This document shows positions 1 through 13,335 of a stretch of DNA of 33,600 bases, piece by piece (the first letter of the stretch is position 1; each line of letters starts with the position of its first letter). A program made the translations under genes and the position numbers. This stretch comes from Rubrivirga sp. (GTDB lineage: Bacteria > Actinomycetota > Actinomycetes > S36-B12), in the NCBI GenBank assembly GCA_002729215.1, contig PBTV01000039.1:1-33600 (forward strand). Direction: 5' to 3'. The notes under the pieces are model-generated. The model made no database searches. It saw only the letters and a list, made by a program, of their open reading frames with translations, and had not been told where the DNA came from.

Positions 1-1535
1 ATATCGATCGTGATGCGGTCACCGTCCCGCAGCAGCCCGATAGGGCCACCGTCGACGGCCTCCGGGGACACGTGACCAACACACAAACCCGTCGTGCCGC
101 CGGAGAAACGGCCATCGGTGATCAACAGCACGTCCTTGCCCAGACCCGCACCCTTAATGGCGCCGGTGATCATCAGCATCTCGCGCATACCCGGACCACC
201 CTTAGGGCCTTCGTATCGAATAATGACGACGTCACCAGCCTGGATAGTCCCGTCCTCGAGCGCATCCATGGCGGCCTGCTCCCGCTCGAATACCCGTGCG
301 GTTCCCTCGAACACCTCCACCGCCACACCCGCGTTCTTCACGACCGCGCCCTCGGGTGCCAGCGAGCCCGACAGGATCGTGATGCCGCCTGTCGGAGCGA
401 TCGCATCATTCGACGCTTTCAGAATCGTTCCGTCCGGGTCCGGCGGATCGATGTCTGCCAGATTCTCGGCAACCGTCTTGCCCGTGACGGTGAGGCAGTC
501 GCCGTGCAGCAGGCCCGCATCAAGCAGCCCGCGCATCACCACCGGAACGCCGCCCACACGATCCACATCACTCATCACGTATCGACCGAAGGGCTTGACG
601 TCCGCGAGCAGCGGCACCTTCGAGCCGATGCGGTGGAAGTCCTCAATGTGCAGGTCGACCTTGGCTTCATGGGCGATCGCCAACAGATGCAGGACCGCAT
701 TGGTCGAGCCTCCAAAGGCCATGATCACCGCAATGGCGTTCTCGAGGGACTGCCGAGTGATGATGTCGCGCGCGGTTATGCCGAGGCGGAGTAACTCGAC
801 CACTGCCTCACCGCTCTTGCGTGCGTGCGTGTCTCGGCGGCGATCGACGGCAGGCGGAGCGGCTGACCCCGGCAGCGACATTCCCATCGCTTCGGCGGCA
901 CTCGCCATCGTGTTAGCGGTGTACATGCCCCCGCAGGCGCCTTCACCAGGACAAATGGCTCGCTCGATGCGGTCGACGTCTTCTCGAGACATCAAACCAC
1001 GCGCGCACGCACCCACGGCCTCGAATGCGTCGATAATGGTGACGTCCTTCTCCGTACCGTCGCTCAGCTTCACGTGGCCGGGAAGAATGGAACCGGCGTA
1101 CACGAACACCGACGACACGTCGAGCCGAGCCGACGCCATCAGCATGCCCGGCAGCGACTTATCGCACCCGGCGAAGGTGACCATGCCGTCGAGCCTTTCC
1201 GCTTCGACAACCGCCTCGACCGAGTCCGCGATGATCTCGCGACTGACCAGCGAGAAGTGCATGCCCTCATGCCCCATGGAGATGCCGTCGGAGACGGAGA
1301 TGGTTCCGAATTCCAGCGGGTAGCCGCCGGCGGCGTGGACCCCCTCCTTGGCCGATGTCGCCAGTCGCTTCAGCGACAGATTGCACGGCGTGATTTCGTT
1401 CCAGCTCGATGCGATGGCCACCTGCGGCTTGGTGAAGTCTTCATCGCCCATACCGACCGCACGCAACATGCCACGGGCCGCAGCCCGCTCGAGCCCATCG
1501 GTTACCTGGCGACTGCGGGGTTTGATGTCTGGCAT
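1..1535 (-). CDS. ilvD: Dihydroxy-acid dehydratase, C-terminus cut by window edge
   Basis: Dehydrates 2,3-dihydroxy-3-methylbutanoate/-pentanoate to the 2-keto acids, the third shared step of valine, isoleucine and leucine synthesis; a cytoplasmic Fe-S enzyme. About 511 codons are present and the frame stays open to base 1, so only the last part is missing. The family's three cluster-ligand cysteines are visible: Cys51 in NEITPCN, Cys124 in [10 protein letters not shown] and Cys201 in [12 protein letters not shown]. Further conserved blocks are the start region [19 protein letters not shown] and, near the edge, TDGRFSGGT. The ATG at 1533-1535 was chosen because it begins the family's usual N-terminus (MPDIKPRS) and sits 6 bases after a TAGGAT -10 element, so it may be leaderless. 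It follows the hydroxyacid dehydrogenase by 23 bases, so read-through from the upstream run is also possible. Identification is firm. Confidence 0.97.
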   Translation of the reverse strand, partial: MPDIKPRSRQVTDGLERAAARGMLRAVGMGDEDFTKPQVAIASSWNEITPCNLSLKRLATSAKEGVHAAGGYPLEFGTISVSDGISMGHEGMHFSLVSREIIADSVEAVVEAERLDGMVTFAGCDKSLPGMLMASARLDVSSVFVYAGSILPGHVKLSDGTEKDVTIIDAFEAVGACARGLMSREDVDRIERAICPGEGACGGMYTANTMASAAEAMGMSLPGSAAPPAVDRRRDTHARKSGEAVVELLRLGITARDIITRQSLENAIAVIMAFGGSTNAVLHLLAIAHEAKVDLHIEDFHRIGSKVPLLADVKPFGRYVMSDVDRVGGVPVVMRGLLDAGLLHGDCLTVTGKTVAENLADIDPPDPDGTILKASNDAIAPTGGITILSGSLAPEGAVVKNAGVAVEVFEGTARVFEREQAAMDALEDGTIQAGDVVIIRYEGPKGGPGMREMLMITGAIKGAGLGKDVLLITDGRFSGGTTGLCVGHVSPEAVDGGPIGLLRDGDRITID

Positions 1536-1541
1536 AAGCAA

Positions 1542-1547
1542 ATCCTA
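1542..1547 (-). promoter_or_regulatory. Candidate leaderless -10 element of ilvD
   Basis: On the minus strand TAGGAT is followed by six bases and then the ilvD ATG. A TAnnnT hexamer 6-8 bases before the start codon is the usual arrangement of actinobacterial leaderless genes. No convincing -35 is seen and there is no Shine-Dalgarno sequence. The element would uncouple ilvD from the long run upstream. Inferred from sequence only. Confidence 0.5.
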
Positions 1548-1558
1548 GTCCGCAGAAT

Positions 1559-2452
1559 TCAGCCGGAAGCCACCACATTGCGCAGAGGTTGATCGTTCCG
1601 CCAGCACTCCACTTGCTCGCCGATCAACTGCTGCGCCAGTCGCGGAAACGCGTCGGTGTCACCGCCGATGTGTGGAGTGATGAAGACACCGGGAGTCGAC
1701 CACAGCCGGTGGGTCTCGGGCAACGGCTCCGGCTCGGTGACATCCAGCGCGAAATCCAGGCGCCCTGCGTGCCGAAGGATGTCCTCGGTGACCGCTACCG
1801 ATCCGCGCGAGACGTTGACCACCAGCGAGCCGTCAGCAAGTCGCGAAAGGAAATCATCGTTGACCATTCCCGCCGTCTCGTCCGTCAGCGGAACCGCAAG
1901 GATCACGATGTCGGTGCGGGGCAAGATCTCGTGAAGATCGGCAATCGGGGCAACGCTCGGGCGCCGGGTACGAGCCAGCACGGTGGTGACGCAACCGAAG
2001 GGCTCCAACGTGCGCGCAATGGCCGTTCCCACTCCCCCGGCACCGATGATCACCACGCGCGCTTGCTGCAACGAGCGGCCGCGCCGATGACTCCATGCTC
2101 CCTCGACCATGTCTCGGGCCGCTCGATCGAGTCCACGCCACACGGTGATGATCGAGCCGACAGCAAGTTCGGCTGTGCTTTGCTCGTGAACTCCCGCCGC
2201 GTTGCACAAGGTCACGCCGGTCGGCAGCTTCGGCACCACGGCATCGAAACCCACCGTCGGCAGTTGAACGACTTCGAGTCGCGGCATGCGCGCCATCCAG
2301 CCCGCGTTCGGGTGCTCGATGTACGCAGGAACGAAGAACCCCACGCGCTCGAGAAGTTCGGCATCGGGTTCATGCCCTTCGCGGTACCCGACGGCCCCCT
2401 GCACGTGGACAGGAAGCAGGTAGTCGGGTGCGAAGACGAGGGGCTCAGCCAT
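1559..2452 (-). CDS. D-2-hydroxyacid dehydrogenase family oxidoreductase
   Basis: A 297-residue NAD(P)-dependent 2-hydroxyacid dehydrogenase (SerA/glyoxylate-hydroxypyruvate reductase superfamily). The Rossmann glycine motif GAGGVG is at about 137-142. The catalytic Arg216 (NVSRGS), Glu242 (EPEPLP) and His261 (TPHIGG) are all present. After the second beta strand the protein has ARTRR instead of the acidic residue usual for NAD enzymes, which suggests a preference for NADP(H); this is inference. It is too short for a SerA with an ACT regulatory domain. The ATG overlaps the end of gatB by 8 bases, so translation is probably coupled. The substrate cannot be told from sequence; glyoxylate or hydroxypyruvate reduction are reasonable candidates. 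Confidence 0.88.
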   Translation of the reverse strand: MAEPLVFAPDYLLPVHVQGAVGYREGHEPDAELLERVGFFVPAYIEHPNAGWMARMPRLEVVQLPTVGFDAVVPKLPTGVTLCNAAGVHEQSTAELAVGSIITVWRGLDRAARDMVEGAWSHRRGRSLQQARVVIIGAGGVGTAIARTLEPFGCVTTVLARTRRPSVAPIADLHEILPRTDIVILAVPLTDETAGMVNDDFLSRLADGSLVVNVSRGSVAVTEDILRHAGRLDFALDVTEPEPLPETHRLWSTPGVFITPHIGGDTDAFPRLAQQLIGEQVECWRNDQPLRNVVASG

Positions 2453-3965
2453 CGACTCCGAGATGCTCCAGCAGAAGAGTCCGCACTTTCGCGGCGTCGG
2501 CCTGACCTTTCGTCGCCTTCATCACAGCACCCACGATCGCACCCGCGGCCTGAACTTTGCCGCCTTGGATCTTCTCGGCGACATCCGGTTGATCGGCCAG
2601 GGCTTGCTCGATCGCGGCGAGCAACGTGGAGTCGTCACCAACCACCACAAGCCCCCGGGCCTGAACGACTGCGTCGACATCGCCCTCGCCAGCGATCACA
2701 CCCTCGAACACCTGACGCGCGAGCTTGTCGGTCAAACTGCCGTCGGCGATCAACTCCTCGACCCGGGCGATGTGCGCCGCAGTAACCGGAAGGTCCGTTA
2801 AGGCGATTCCTTGCTCGTTGGCGATCCGGGTGAACTCTCCGGTCCACCATTTGCGGGCGGCCGCCTGATCGACGCCGTGATCAATGGTCGACTCCACCAG
2901 ATCGAGTGCTTCGGCGTTAACCAACGTCTGCATCTCGAGGTCACTAATGTTCCACACGGCCTGCAGGCGGGCGCGCCGCACCGACGGCACCTCGGGCAGC
3001 GTCCCGCGAAGCTCCTCGACCCAGTCCGACGTCGGTGCCACCGGAACCAAATCGGGTTCGGGAAAGTAGCGGTACTCCTCTGCGTGCTCCTTCGACCGTC
3101 CCGACGTGGTCTCGCCTGTGTCCTCATGGAAATGTCGGGTTTCTTGCACCACTCGACCGCCGCCTGAGAGCACCGCGGCCTGGCGCTCGATCTCGAAACG
3201 GACGGCGCGCTCCACGCTGCGTAGCGAGTTGACGTTCTTGGTCTCCGACCGCGTTCCCCATGGTTCCCCCGACGGAGCCAGGGAGACATTCACGTCGCAC
3301 CGCAGCGATCCTTGATCCATCCGAACGTCGGAGACTCCCAGCGCTCGCATCAGGTCACGCAGCTCGGTGACGTAGGCCCGCGCCACCAGCGGTGCGAGTT
3401 CGCCGGCACCAACGATCGGTTTCGTCACGATTTCGATCAACGGAATTCCGGCACGGTTGTAGTCGACGAGGGAGTAGTCGGCGCCGTGGATACGTCCGGT
3501 ATCACCACCCGCGTGGGTCAACTTTCCGGTGTCTTCTTCCATGTGGACGCGTTCGATCTCCACACGGAACTCCCGCGGACCATCGTCCGTTGCTACGACG
3601 ACGTCGAGGTAGCCATCAACGCACAAAGGCTCGTCGTATTGACTCACCTGATAGTCCTTCGGCATATCGGGGTAGAAGTAATTCTTACGAGCAAACCGGC
3701 ACCACGACGCGATCGAGCAGTTCAGTGATAGGCCCATACGGATCGTCGACTCGATAGCGGACGCGTTCACCACCGGCATCGATCCAGGCAAACCCAGGCA
3801 GACCGGGCAGACATGCGTGTTGGGCTCGCCTCCGAACTCTGCCGAGCAGGAGCAGAACATCTTGGACGCGGTCCCCAATTCCACGTGCGTCTCGAGCCCG
3901 AGTACCGGCTCGAACGCAGCCAACGCGTCGTCGAACTTCATCCGTTCGATGGCTGAGGCGCTCAT
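2445..3965 (-). CDS. gatB: Asp-tRNA(Asn)/Glu-tRNA(Gln) amidotransferase subunit B
   Basis: GatB, 506 residues, the kinase and tRNA-binding subunit of GatCAB. It phosphorylates the side chain of misacylated Glu-tRNA(Gln) or Asp-tRNA(Asn) and receives ammonia from GatA. The N-terminal cradle domain opens with GLETHVEL. The zinc-site cysteines are Cys38, Cys40, Cys53 and Cys56 (MFCSCS and [11 protein letters not shown]). Other family blocks are [35 protein letters not shown] and RCDVNVS. The C-terminal YqeY-like tail ([28 protein letters not shown]) is complete. Start and gatA stop share ATGA. Having GatCAB implies that GlnRS and/or AsnRS may be missing from this organism. In M. tuberculosis pfkA lies between gatA and gatB; here they are directly joined. 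Confidence 0.97.
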   Translation of the reverse strand: MSASAIERMKFDDALAAFEPVLGLETHVELGTASKMFCSCSAEFGGEPNTHVCPVCLGLPGSMPVVNASAIESTIRMGLSLNCSIASWCRFARKNYFYPDMPKDYQVSQYDEPLCVDGYLDVVVATDDGPREFRVEIERVHMEEDTGKLTHAGGDTGRIHGADYSLVDYNRAGIPLIEIVTKPIVGAGELAPLVARAYVTELRDLMRALGVSDVRMDQGSLRCDVNVSLAPSGEPWGTRSETKNVNSLRSVERAVRFEIERQAAVLSGGGRVVQETRHFHEDTGETTSGRSKEHAEEYRYFPEPDLVPVAPTSDWVEELRGTLPEVPSVRRARLQAVWNISDLEMQTLVNAEALDLVESTIDHGVDQAAARKWWTGEFTRIANEQGIALTDLPVTAAHIARVEELIADGSLTDKLARQVFEGVIAGEGDVDAVVQARGLVVVGDDSTLLAAIEQALADQPDVAEKIQGGKVQAAGAIVGAVMKATKGQADAAKVRTLLLEHLGVDG

Positions 3966-5470
3966 AGGGCAGGAGCCTCCTCGATCAGCGCGTGTCCACG
4001 CTTGTCGAGGAGCGCCTCTTCGAGGGCTGCACCCACCCGATAGAGGCGATCATCTGTTTGTGCGGGAGCCATAATCTGCAGGCCTACCGGCAGGTCGTCC
4101 TCGCGAGCCAGGCCGATGGGCAAGGACATCGCGCAATTGCCGGCGAGGTTGACCGGGATGGTGGCGATGTCGTTTAGATACATCGCCAAAGGATCATCGA
4201 CTTTCTCGCCGATTTTGAAGGCGGTGGTGGGCGTGGTCGGCGAAACGAGCACATCCACCGTTTCGAACGCTGCAGCGAAATCGCGAGAAATCAATGTACG
4301 AACTTTCTGCGCTTGGCCGTAGTAGGCGTCGTAGTACCCGCTGGACAGCGCGTAGGTCCCCAGCATGATTCGGCGCTTCACTTCGGCTCCGAAGCCGACC
4401 TCACGTGTTCGGGACATGACCTCTTCGACGGACGCTTCGCCGTCATCGCCGGCGCGAAGTCCGTAGCGCATGCCATCGAAGCGAGCGAGATTGCTCGATG
4501 CTTCCGACGGCAAGATCAAGTAGTAGGCGCCGAGGGCGTAGTCGAAGTGTGGACAGGAGACTTCAACCACCTCGGCGCCCAAATCTGTCAGCATCGCGAC
4601 GGCTTGATCGAATCTTTCCCGCACACCCGGCTGATAGCCCTCTCCTGATAGCTCTCGAACGAGCCCAATGCGCATCCCGCGGATGTCACCGTTGCCCGCC
4701 CCCGCAACCACGTCGGGGACCGGCGCATTGATCGACGTGGAGTCGCGCGGGTCGTATCCGGCAATCACCTCGTGCAGCAGGGCCGCATCCATGACGCTCC
4801 GGGCGCACGGACCCGCCTGGTCCAGCGATGACGCGAGTGCGACGAGCCCGTAGCGAGACACCGCGCCGTAGGTGGGCTTCACCCCGACCGTGCCGGTCAC
4901 CGATGCCGGCTGCCGGATTGATCCACCCGTATCGGTGCCAATGGCCAAGGGCGCCTCAAACGCCGCGAGGGCAGCCGCCGATCCACCGCCCGATCCCCCG
5001 GGAATGCGCTCGACATCCCACGGGTTGCGGGTCGGGCCGTAGCCGCTGTGCTCCGTCGAGGAGCCCATGGCGAACTCATCCATGTTGGTCTTACCGAGAA
5101 TGACGACATCGGCTGCACGCAACCGTTCGACGATCGTCGAGTCATACGGAGGGGGCCAACCCTCCAAGATGCGAGATCCGCAGGTGGTCGGGACCCCTCG
5201 CATCGTCAGAACATCCTTCAACGCCAGCGGAACCCCGGCGAGCCGACCGAGTTCCTCACCCGCGGCACGACGACGATCCACGTCCTGCGCGGTGGCGAGG
5301 GCGGCATCGGTGTCTACGTGCAAGAACGCGTGGATCGTCCCATCGACCGCCGAGATTCGATTCAGGCAGGCCTGGGTGAGTTCGACAGACGTAATGTCTC
5401 CCGCGCTCAGGGCGCTGCTCAGCGTGGCAGCATCTTGCCGAACCAGATCGGCGTCGGAGATCACCGACAT
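3962..5470 (-). CDS. gatA: Asp-tRNA(Asn)/Glu-tRNA(Gln) amidotransferase subunit A
   Basis: GatA, 502 residues, the amidase-signature subunit that hydrolyses glutamine (or asparagine) and channels ammonia to GatB. The Ser-cisSer-Lys triad is in place: Lys85 (PLALKDVLT), cis-Ser160 in [12 protein letters not shown] and nucleophile Ser184 in [13 protein letters not shown]. The spacings match those of characterised GatA enzymes. The frame extends upstream to 5548, but the ATG at 5470 (MSVISDADL) is preferred: it lies one base after the gatC stop, and the longer version would add 26 residues unlike the family and overlap gatC. The first serine-rich motif reads GGSGGGS rather than the common GGSSGGS, a tolerated change. 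Confidence 0.97.
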   Translation of the reverse strand: MSVISDADLVRQDAATLSSALSAGDITSVELTQACLNRISAVDGTIHAFLHVDTDAALATAQDVDRRRAAGEELGRLAGVPLALKDVLTMRGVPTTCGSRILEGWPPPYDSTIVERLRAADVVILGKTNMDEFAMGSSTEHSGYGPTRNPWDVERIPGGSGGGSAAALAAFEAPLAIGTDTGGSIRQPASVTGTVGVKPTYGAVSRYGLVALASSLDQAGPCARSVMDAALLHEVIAGYDPRDSTSINAPVPDVVAGAGNGDIRGMRIGLVRELSGEGYQPGVRERFDQAVAMLTDLGAEVVEVSCPHFDYALGAYYLILPSEASSNLARFDGMRYGLRAGDDGEASVEEVMSRTREVGFGAEVKRRIMLGTYALSSGYYDAYYGQAQKVRTLISRDFAAAFETVDVLVSPTTPTTAFKIGEKVDDPLAMYLNDIATIPVNLAGNCAMSLPIGLAREDDLPVGLQIMAPAQTDDRLYRVGAALEEALLDKRGHALIEEAPAL

Positions 5471-5471
5471 G

Positions 5472-5768
5472 TCAGTCCTCGTCCAGAATGCGTGGAACGC
5501 GGAAGCGGTCGTCTTCCCACGAGGGCGCTCCGGCCTGCACATCCGCACGGTCCAAACCTGGGCGGGCCACGTCTTCGCGGAAAACGTTGGTCATGGGAAC
5601 CGGGTGCGAGGTCGGGGGGATATCGTCCGCAGCTACTTCCGAGACATGTTCGACGGCTTCGACGATCGCGGACAGCTGGTCGGTGTAGTGCGCGGTTTCC
5701 TCCTCTGTCAGCTCCAGGCGGGCCAGGTGGGCGAGGTGCTGCACCTGTTCGCGGGTGATGTTGGCCAT
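5472..5768 (-). CDS. gatC: Asp-tRNA(Asn)/Glu-tRNA(Gln) amidotransferase subunit C
   Basis: GatC, 98 residues, the small subunit that wraps around and stabilises the GatA-GatB interface. The family opening [21 protein letters not shown] and the C-terminal [24 protein letters not shown] block are both visible. The ATG at 5768 is chosen because it gives the standard N-terminus. The longer open frame (to 5894) runs back into ligA and adds a low-complexity segment. The ligA stop is only 4 bases upstream and gatA starts 1 base after the stop. The order gatC-gatA-gatB next to ligA is also found in mycobacteria. Confidence 0.95.
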   Translation of the reverse strand: MANITREQVQHLAHLARLELTEEETAHYTDQLSAIVEAVEHVSEVAADDIPPTSHPVPMTNVFREDVARPGLDRADVQAGAPSWEDDRFRVPRILDED

Positions 5769-5772
5769 GCCC

Positions 5773-8991
<3,219 letters not shown>

Positions 8992-8995
<4 letters not shown>

Positions 8996-10107
8996 GCTCG
9001 CTGCGCTTCTCGTGGGCGCTTCACACCGCTCACCGTGCGCGTCTGGCAGATTCTCCCCGAGCCGAGAACCCGGGAATCGCTGTAGAGCACCACCGTTTGT
9101 CCCGTGGCGAGTCCGCGCACCGGTTCGAGCAGAAAGACGTCGATAGTGTCGTCGAGCATCCTCGCCTGGGCGGGCACCGGGTGGTGGTGCGCTCGCACTT
9201 GGGCACTGACGTCCGACCATTCCGCCGTCAACGCCGGGGCTGCCCAGATGACGTGGTCGGCGACCAGGCCATCGACGTCGAGCATCTCCGCGGAGCCGAC
9301 GTAGACCGTGTCCGTCGAATCATCGATGTCCACGACGTACCGAGGGCGCCCGTCCTCCCCGGGAATGCGCAGGTCCAGGCCACGACGCTGGCCGATGGTG
9401 ACGGTGAACGTGCCCTGATGACCACCCACGTCCCGGCCGGTGGAGACATCCACGACGGGGCCGGGTTTCTCCCCCAGTGCCTTGGTCAAGAAACCGGCGG
9501 TATCGCCATCGGGAATGAAGCAGATGTCATGACTGTCCGGCTTCGAGGCCGTGCGTAAGCCCCGCGCTTCAGCCTCCGCTCGCACATCGCTCTTCAGTGA
9601 AGCCCCGAGCGGGAAGAAGCAATGCCGCAGTAGTTCCTGCTCAATGACGGCGAGAACGTACGACTGGTCCTTGTCCGCATCCGCCGCGCGGTGCAGCTCG
9701 GGACCGTCCGCCCCGGACGTGAGCACGGCGTAATGGCCGGTGGCGACTGCGTCGAAGCCCAGCGCCAAGGCTCGGTCCAGCACAGCCCGAAACTTGATGT
9801 GCTCGTTGCACCGTACGCATGGATTCGGTGTCCGATTGGCTTGGTATTCGGCGAGGAAGTCATTCATCACTTCCTCGGCAAATTCGGCGGAGAAGTCCCA
9901 GATATAGAAGGGAATGCCGAGTGCGTCTGCGACTCGGCGCGCATCTCGTGCATCGTCGAGTGTGCAACAGCCGCGGGACTTACCCCCGGTGGATTCCGAT
10001 CGGGCCAGCGCAAGGTGGACGCCGACCACTTCATGGCCTTGATCCACCATTCGGGCCGCGGCGACCGAAGAATCCACGCCGCCTGAGAGCGCAGCGATGA
10101 TTCTCAT
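8992..10107 (-). CDS. mnmA: tRNA-specific 2-thiouridylase
   Basis: MnmA (TrmU), 371 residues, makes the 2-thio group of wobble uridine 34 in tRNA-Lys, -Glu and -Gln. The ATP PP-loop LSGGVDSSVAA is at 7-17. The catalytic cysteines correspond to Cys100 in NPCVRCNEHIKF and Cys196 in SHDICFIPDGD. The conserved ATGHYA and GQRRGL blocks are present, and a beta-barrel C-terminus follows. The start codon shares ATGA with the upstream cysteine desulfurase, the expected sulfur donor, and the stop shares GTGA with the MetE-like gene. Pairing with GatCAB downstream is notable because both act on tRNA-Gln. Firm identification. Confidence 0.97.
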
Positions 10108-11411
10108 CGATCGACTTCGTTCTCGCGGGCCGCCCGATAGCGGTCGGTCGATACTGACCCTGCACGACGCGCTCGCTCCACCGCGCCAGGGAGGGCGCGC
10201 GTGATCGCGGCCACGTCTTCATCGGTAGACGTTCGACCGAAACTGAAGCGAAGCGAGGCACGCGCTGTTCGCTCATTGACACCCATTGCCAGGAGCACGT
10301 GACTGGGCTCGGGCACCCCTGCAGTGCAAGCCGACCCTGTCGAGCAATCGACGCCTGCGGCATCGAGCAACATCAGCAGAGCATCCCCCTCGGCGCCGGC
10401 AAAAGAAGCGTGCACGTTGCCGGGTAGGCGCGTCGCGGGGTCGCCGACTCCTGGGCCGTTGATGATCGCGTCCGGAACGACGGAAGCGATTCCATCCACC
10501 AGCTGGATTTGCAGGCTCTGCAGGCGCGCGGCGCGAGCAGCCTGCTCCTCGACCGCAAGATGCACCGCGACGGCGAAGGCGGCGGCAGCCGGCGCATCGA
10601 AGGTGCCGGATCGAATATCTCGCTCCTGACCACCACCGTGTGACACGGCAACGAGGTTCTCGTACGGGTCGACGACCAAGGCTCCGATGCCGAACGGGCC
10701 ACCTACCTTGTGTCCGCTAATGGTCACGGCCGTCGCACCGACCTCGGACAGATCCAAAGGGATTTGGCCGAGCGCCTGGACCGCGTCGGTGTGGAAGGGC
10801 ACACCCGCGCTGCGGCACGCTGCCGCTATCTCTCGGACGGGCTGGACGGTGCCCACCTCGTTGTTTGCCCACATGACCGACAGCAGCGCCGTTCTCTCCG
10901 CCGCCGACGACAACAGATGATCGATGAAATCCACCTCGACTCGGCCGGATGCATCGACCGGAATCCACCGCACGTCCGCACCTTCGTGCTTGCCGAGCCA
11001 TTCGACAGGGTCGAGGACGGCGTGGTGCTCGATCGCCGATGCGGCCACGATCGCATCGGCGACACCCAGCCGCGCGCGACGGGCCCACCAGAGCCCCTTG
11101 ACGGCGAGGTTGTCGGATTCGGTTCCACCGGAGGTGAACACAACTGCCGAGGGTCGCGTGCGCAGATCGTCGGCGATGGACTCACGAGCCTGTTCCACGA
11201 TGTTGCGAGCAGCACGACCGGACGCATGCAGGGACGACGGATTACCAGCAACAGCAGAAGCGTCCAGCCAGGCCTCTCGTGCCTGGGGAAGCAGCGGTGT
11301 CGTTGCCGCGTGGTCGACAAAGTGCCGGGCGGAGCCATGTACAGCGCCCCCCGCAGAGGCGCGCGGGAGATTCACATCGCGTGCCGAATCCACGTCGGAA
11401 TCGTTACTCAC
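10104..11411 (-). CDS. iscS: Cysteine desulfurase (IscS/NifS family)
   Basis: A PLP-dependent cysteine desulfurase that removes sulfur from cysteine as an enzyme-bound persulfide for Fe-S cluster assembly and tRNA thiolation. The N-terminal FVDHAATTPL, the GGTESDN PLP-phosphate loop and the PLP lysine in SGHKVGGP (about residue 235) are present. The active-site cysteine lies in GSACTAG (about residue 362), a short-loop group I arrangement. The start is uncertain. A GTG at 11411 is used here; a TTG at 11441 lies directly after the etfA stop and would add 10 residues. In either case the first 30-40 residues precede the conserved core and are unlike typical IscS starts. It feeds directly into mnmA (ATGA overlap), which suggests tRNA thiolation as one job. 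Confidence 0.93.
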   Translation of the reverse strand: MSNDSDVDSARDVNLPRASAGGAVHGSARHFVDHAATTPLLPQAREAWLDASAVAGNPSSLHASGRAARNIVEQARESIADDLRTRPSAVVFTSGGTESDNLAVKGLWWARRARLGVADAIVAASAIEHHAVLDPVEWLGKHEGADVRWIPVDASGRVEVDFIDHLLSSAAERTALLSVMWANNEVGTVQPVREIAAACRSAGVPFHTDAVQALGQIPLDLSEVGATAVTISGHKVGGPFGIGALVVDPYENLVAVSHGGGQERDIRSGTFDAPAAAAFAVAVHLAVEEQAARAARLQSLQIQLVDGIASVVPDAIINGPGVGDPATRLPGNVHASFAGAEGDALLMLLDAAGVDCSTGSACTAGVPEPSHVLLAMGVNERTARASLRFSFGRTSTDEDVAAITRALPGAVERARRAGSVSTDRYRAARENEVDR

Positions 11412-11441
11412 TGTCCGATGGTAGCCAGGAAGATCGCCCAA

Positions 11442-12401
11442 TCAGTTGGAGCGGCTGTCGATCTCGTCGGTCAATTGGGGAACGACTTCGAAGAGGTCCC
11501 CGACCACGCCAAAGTCAGCAAGCTCGAATAGCGGTGCTTCGGCGTCCTTATTCACCACAACGACCACCTTGGAGGTCTGCATGCCGGCGCGATGCTGAAT
11601 AGCGCCAGAAATTCCATTGGCGATGTACAGCTGCGGTGAGACGGTCTTGCCCGTCTGGCCGACCTGATACAGGTGCGGGTACCAACCCGCATCCGTCGCC
11701 GCCCGTGAGGCACCCACGGCCGCTCCGAGCGAATCAGCCAGCTTCTCGATCACCTCGAAGCCTTCGGCTCCGCCCACACCCCGGCCGCCGGAGACCACCA
11801 CGGCTGCTTCAGTCAACTCGGGGCGACCGCCTTTGCCGGCTACCGTGCGCTCGACCACGCGAGCGGTCTTGGCGGCCTCGCTGGCTGTTGTGTCGACATC
11901 GACGACGGTGCAGGTGGTGGGAGCCGGTGCCGGGGCTACGGAGTTCGGACGCACCGTGTAAATACCAATGCCGTGCGTCACCGTGGAATGCACGACCGTG
12001 CTGCCACCGAAAACACTCTGCGTGGCAACACCGGACTCGTTGATATCAACCGCGTCGGTGATGACACCGCTGCCGATGCGCACAGCGAGCCGACCCGCGG
12101 CTTCTTTCCCGTCGGCCGACGATGGGACGAGGACGGCCTTCGCGTCAAGTTCAGCGACGAGAGCTTGGAGAACATCCACAATCGGAACAACGGGGTGGTC
12201 GGCCATGTCCTGGCCGCCGACGACGTGCACGGCGCTCGCGCCGTACTCCCCGAGAACGGAAGCGGCCTCGGATCCCTGGTCGCCGAACCACACCACCTGG
12301 GGCTCCCCGAGACGTCGGGCCAAGGTCAACAACTCAAGCGTCGTCTTCTTCACCGTGCCATTCGAAGAATCGCGCTCCGCTAGGACGAGAACTGTTGTCA
12401 T
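11442..12401 (-). CDS. etfA: Electron transfer flavoprotein subunit alpha
   Basis: EtfA (FixB), 319 residues, the FAD-binding subunit of the soluble ETF that collects electrons from acyl-CoA and other dehydrogenases. The C-terminal FAD domain shows SGGRG (204-208), SRAATDAGW (232-240), [15 protein letters not shown] and SGAIQH (265-270), then [25 protein letters not shown], all family hallmarks. The ATG at 12401 follows the etfB stop by 13 bases. It is followed directly by the cysteine desulfurase, the order seen at M. tuberculosis Rv3029c-Rv3025c with other genes removed. Confidence 0.97.
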   Translation of the reverse strand: MTTVLVLAERDSSNGTVKKTTLELLTLARRLGEPQVVWFGDQGSEAASVLGEYGASAVHVVGGQDMADHPVVPIVDVLQALVAELDAKAVLVPSSADGKEAAGRLAVRIGSGVITDAVDINESGVATQSVFGGSTVVHSTVTHGIGIYTVRPNSVAPAPAPTTCTVVDVDTTASEAAKTARVVERTVAGKGGRPELTEAAVVVSGGRGVGGAEGFEVIEKLADSLGAAVGASRAATDAGWYPHLYQVGQTGKTVSPQLYIANGISGAIQHRAGMQTSKVVVVVNKDAEAPLFELADFGVVGDLFEVVPQLTDEIDSRSN

Positions 12402-12414
12402 GTCAGCATCCCTT

Positions 12415-13194
12415 CTAGATGAACTTCTGCTCGGTCAGGTACGCCGCGATCCGGGAGCCACCGTCACCCTCGTCTGTCACGACGGTTCCCGCTGGCTTCG
12501 GTGGGCGAGCAGCGAAATCTTCAACCGCGGACCAGGCCGCGGCCTGTCCGACGGTGGCCGCTTCGAGCCCGAGATCGGCAACGGTGACGGTGTCCACCGG
12601 CTTCTTCTTGGCGGCCATGATTCCCTTGAAGGACGGATAACGCGGTTCGTTGATCTTCTCGACCACACTGATGACGGCTGGGGTCGAACCTGTGACGGTG
12701 TCGAATCCGTAGTCGGTGACCCTTTCGATGGTGACGTCCGACCCGGAAAGCGACACTCGTTGGGCGAAGGTGAGCTGGGCGATGCCTAGGCGCTCCGCGA
12801 CCATGGCAGGGATGACGCTCATGCGGGCGTCGGTGGACTCCGATCCGAAGACGATCAGATCGAACCCCCTACCTTCCAGCGCCGCCGCCAGCACCGCAGA
12901 TGTCGCGATGGCATCGGACCCGTGCAGCGAGTCGTCGACGATATGAATTCCGGCGTCCGCACCCATCGACAGTGCTTTGCGCACCGTCTCGGCAGCCCTC
13001 TCCGGCCCCATCGAGACGACAGTCAATTCGCCACCGTGCGCCTCAGCGACCTGCAACGCCTCTTCAACGGCGTACTCGTCGAGCTCGTTCAACACGCCAT
13101 CGGCGGCCGCCCGATCGAGGGTCGAGTCCGCAGCGGACAGCGTCTTTTCAGCCCATGTGTCCGGGACTTGCTTCACACAAACGGCGATCTTCAT
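12415..13194 (-). CDS. etfB: Electron transfer flavoprotein subunit beta
   Basis: EtfB (FixA), 259 residues, the AMP-binding partner of EtfA. It begins MKIAVCVKQVPDTWAEKTL and has DEYAVEEALQVAE, VSMGPERAAETVRKALSMGAD, the SDAIATSAVLAAAL segment and the ATPAVISVVEKINEPRYPSFKGIMAAKKKP signature-type region. The frame is open back to 13254, but ATG 13194 matches the family start and has a GAGAGG Shine-Dalgarno sequence upstream. It is the first gene of the long minus-strand run, with its own promoter and palindromic operator candidate at 13262-13284. ETF levels would therefore be set together with those of downstream housekeeping genes unless internal promoters exist. Confidence 0.96.
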   Translation of the reverse strand: MKIAVCVKQVPDTWAEKTLSAADSTLDRAAADGVLNELDEYAVEEALQVAEAHGGELTVVSMGPERAAETVRKALSMGADAGIHIVDDSLHGSDAIATSAVLAAALEGRGFDLIVFGSESTDARMSVIPAMVAERLGIAQLTFAQRVSLSGSDVTIERVTDYGFDTVTGSTPAVISVVEKINEPRYPSFKGIMAAKKKPVDTVTVADLGLEAATVGQAAAWSAVEDFAARPPKPAGTVVTDEGDGGSRIAAYLTEQKFI

Positions 13195-13261
13195 CGTAGG
13201 TACCTCTCCCTGTCTATCCACGACTGATGATGGCTGTTTCTCATGGTCGCGCAACTTCTCA

Positions 13262-13284
13262 AGTATATGTTACTCGCGAGTAAC
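13262..13284 (-). promoter_or_regulatory. etfB promoter -10 with a 16-bp palindromic operator in the spacer
   Basis: On the minus strand TATACT (13262-13267) is a near-consensus -10 about 60 bases before the etfB start. Immediately upstream, filling the -35/-10 spacer, lies the perfect palindrome GTTACTCGCGAGTAAC (13269-13284). Such a site would let a dimeric repressor block RNA polymerase. A TetR-type fatty-acid or beta-oxidation regulator is a reasonable guess, given that ETF serves acyl-CoA dehydrogenases, but the regulator is not in the window. Confidence 0.6.
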
Positions 13285-13323
13285 TTAGCCCCAGGGACTC
13301 CTCCTGAGAGTTGCCCTCGCGAC

Positions 13324-13329
13324 TAGGGT
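13324..13329 (+). promoter_or_regulatory. Candidate leaderless -10 element of the methyltransferase gene
   Basis: TAGGGT followed by six bases and the GTG start at 13336, with no Shine-Dalgarno sequence. The arrangement matches that at ilvD, the aldo/keto reductase and the lipid kinase gene in this window. The palindrome at 13269-13284 lies about 40 bases upstream, so the divergent gene might share regulation with etfB. Confidence 0.5.
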
Positions 13330-13335
13330 CACCCC

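Noticed and set aside
72-1323. Long plus-strand open frames (240 and 409 codons) over ilvD
   Set aside because: They are opposite-strand shadows of ilvD: composition is Ser/Arg/Pro-rich with no family resemblance, while the minus strand encodes clear IlvD motifs.
1589-2785. 398-codon plus-strand open frame
   Set aside because: Antisense to the hydroxyacid dehydrogenase and gatB; Arg/His/Pro-rich with no recognisable domain.
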